A DNA stretch of 24,370 bases from JAFLDD01 sp049314715 (lineage in GTDB: Bacteria; Pseudomonadota; Alphaproteobacteria; Rickettsiales; UBA3002): contig JBMOEL010000013.1 of assembly GCA_049314715.1 (NCBI GenBank), positions 1 to 24,370 of the forward strand, read 5' to 3'. Under the pieces are notes generated by a model. It was not told the DNA's origin, did not search any database, and saw nothing but the letters and a program-made list of their open reading frames with translations. Position 1 is the stretch's first letter, and the number at the start of each line of letters is the position of its first letter. Both the position numbers and the translations under genes were made by a program. Of this stretch, positions 23,960-24,370 are shown piece by piece.

Positions 23960-23978
23960 GTGACAGTTCTATGAATTT
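23960..23978 (-). promoter_or_regulatory. Weak PhoB-box-like site upstream of the membrane protein gene
   Basis: On the plus strand GTGACAG-TTCT-ATGAAT reads as a reversed, degenerate PhoB box (ATGACAG-N4-ATGACAG): the first half matches well, the second in four of seven positions. It lies 42 bp before the start codon at 23918. AAGAAATGT directly before it also occurs before the block at 12850. Alone this would be dismissed; it is listed because of the common distance. Confidence 0.2.
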
Positions 23979-24003
23979 GCTGGATTTTATTGCGATGCAA
24001 CAT

Positions 24004-24105
24004 GAAGCATTCAGGGGCGAGCATTCAGCATTTAGGGGGTGGATTTTTGTAAAATAACCGTTACACCTCACCCCTGAATGCTAACCTCTGACCACTGAAT
24101 GCTTC
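24004..24105. repeat. Competing inverted repeats directly before trpS
   Basis: AGCATTCAGGGG (24006-24017) is perfectly complementary to CCCCTGAATGCT (24071-24082). GAAGCATTCAG (24004-24014) is perfectly complementary to CTGAATGCTTC (24095-24105). The left arm can therefore pair with either right arm but not both. A further GCATTCAG lies at 24021-24028. The outer right arm ends 2 bp before the trpS ATG. TAAAAT at 24050-24055 between the arms resembles a -10 box; if used, the left arms would be outside the transcript. Confidence 0.7.
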
Positions 24106-24107
24106 CT

Positions 24108-24370
24108 ATGACCAACCAACGCGTATTTTCGGGCGTGCAGCCCACTGGCAATCTCCACCTTGGTAACTATCTGGGTGCCATCAAAAATTGGGTGAAGATG
24201 CAGGACGAAATGGAATGCATTTTCGGCATCATGAACCTGCACGCTATCACCGTGCCGCAAGACCCCGCTGCCCTGCGCCAATCAACGCGTGAAGTGACTG
24301 CTGCCCTCATCGCCAGTGGTATTGACACGAATAAATCGACTATCTTCGCGCAATCTACCGTAAGTGCGCA
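24108..24370 (+). CDS. trpS: Tryptophanyl-tRNA synthetase, N-terminal fragment (runs off window)
   Basis: Class I synthetase that charges tRNA-Trp. The first 87 residues are present. RVFSGVQPTGNLHLGNYLGA holds the HLGN form of the class I HIGH motif with the TrpRS-specific SGxQPTG, and CIFGIMNLHAITVPQDPAAL with STREVTAALIASGID and IFAQSTV follow as in bacterial TrpRS. The frame is open to the end of the window. The ATG at 24108 has no Shine-Dalgarno; instead the right arm of an inverted repeat ends 2 bp before it. Divergent from the membrane-protein gene. Confidence 0.96.
   Translation, partial: MTNQRVFSGVQPTGNLHLGNYLGAIKNWVKMQDEMECIFGIMNLHAITVPQDPAALRQSTREVTAALIASGIDTNKSTIFAQSTVSA

Noticed and set aside
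1..24370. CRISPR array, rRNA genes, transposase or integrase genes.
   Set aside because: No regularly spaced direct repeats, no rRNA-like sequence and no recombinase motifs were seen in the window.

Overview
The window looks like a chromosomal segment of a flagellated alphaproteobacterium of medium GC. The basis is the divergent flagellar cluster fliL-fliM-(small membrane protein)-motE / flgF-flgG-flgA-flgH, the non-zinc (Asp-ligand) type of HemB, and the close match of the housekeeping genes to alphaproteobacterial forms. I do not assign an order or genus.

Layout. 1-1913 is housekeeping: the start of a short-chain dehydrogenase (minus), methionine aminopeptidase (minus), a CinA-like MoCF-domain protein (plus) and tRNA-Leu(UAA). 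1914-6033 is an accessory tract: two A+T-rich genes with no recognisable family, then an unusually large DEDDh 3'-5' exonuclease. Degenerate copies of the tRNA-Leu 3' end lie at 1938-1959 and 3410-3442, so at least 1914-3442 may be a decayed tRNA-targeted insertion. 6034-12354 is the flagellar locus. fliL, fliM, a DUF6468-like gene and motE run leftward; flgF, flgG, flgA and flgH run rightward from a textbook sigma-54 promoter at 9150-9165. 12381-12806 is an orphan gene followed by a 105-bp palindromic repeat. 13010-24107 is mostly housekeeping: a D,D-carboxypeptidase with a SPOR domain, a GNAT acetyltransferase, a UvrD/PcrA helicase translationally coupled to a CPA1 Na+/H+ antiporter, an M24B aminopeptidase P, a BMP-type substrate-binding protein, hemB, and an unrecognised multi-pass membrane protein. 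The window ends inside trpS.

How the genes work together: FlgF and FlgG form the proximal and distal rod, FlgA is the periplasmic P-ring chaperone, FlgH is the L-ring, FliM is the switch, FliL supports the stator, and MotE-like proteins act on stator or periplasmic motor assembly. The single locus therefore supplies rod, ring, switch and stator-support parts.

Most interesting signals: (1) a 63-bp double-hairpin palindromic element sits in frame inside the signal-peptide region of flgA, as Rickettsia palindromic elements do; (2) TGTCAC-N5-TGTCATAAAT, resembling a PhoB box, occurs 43 nt upstream of both the exonuclease gene and the orphan gene at 12381-12806, with a weaker relative 42 nt upstream of a third unknown gene; (3) the 829-residue exonuclease has about 300 residues between its first two catalytic motifs; (4) competing inverted repeats lie directly before trpS; (5) a 15-bp inverted repeat occupies the two noncoding gaps flanking fliL. 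I found no complete novel system that I can name; the accessory tract 1914-6033 is the best place to look.
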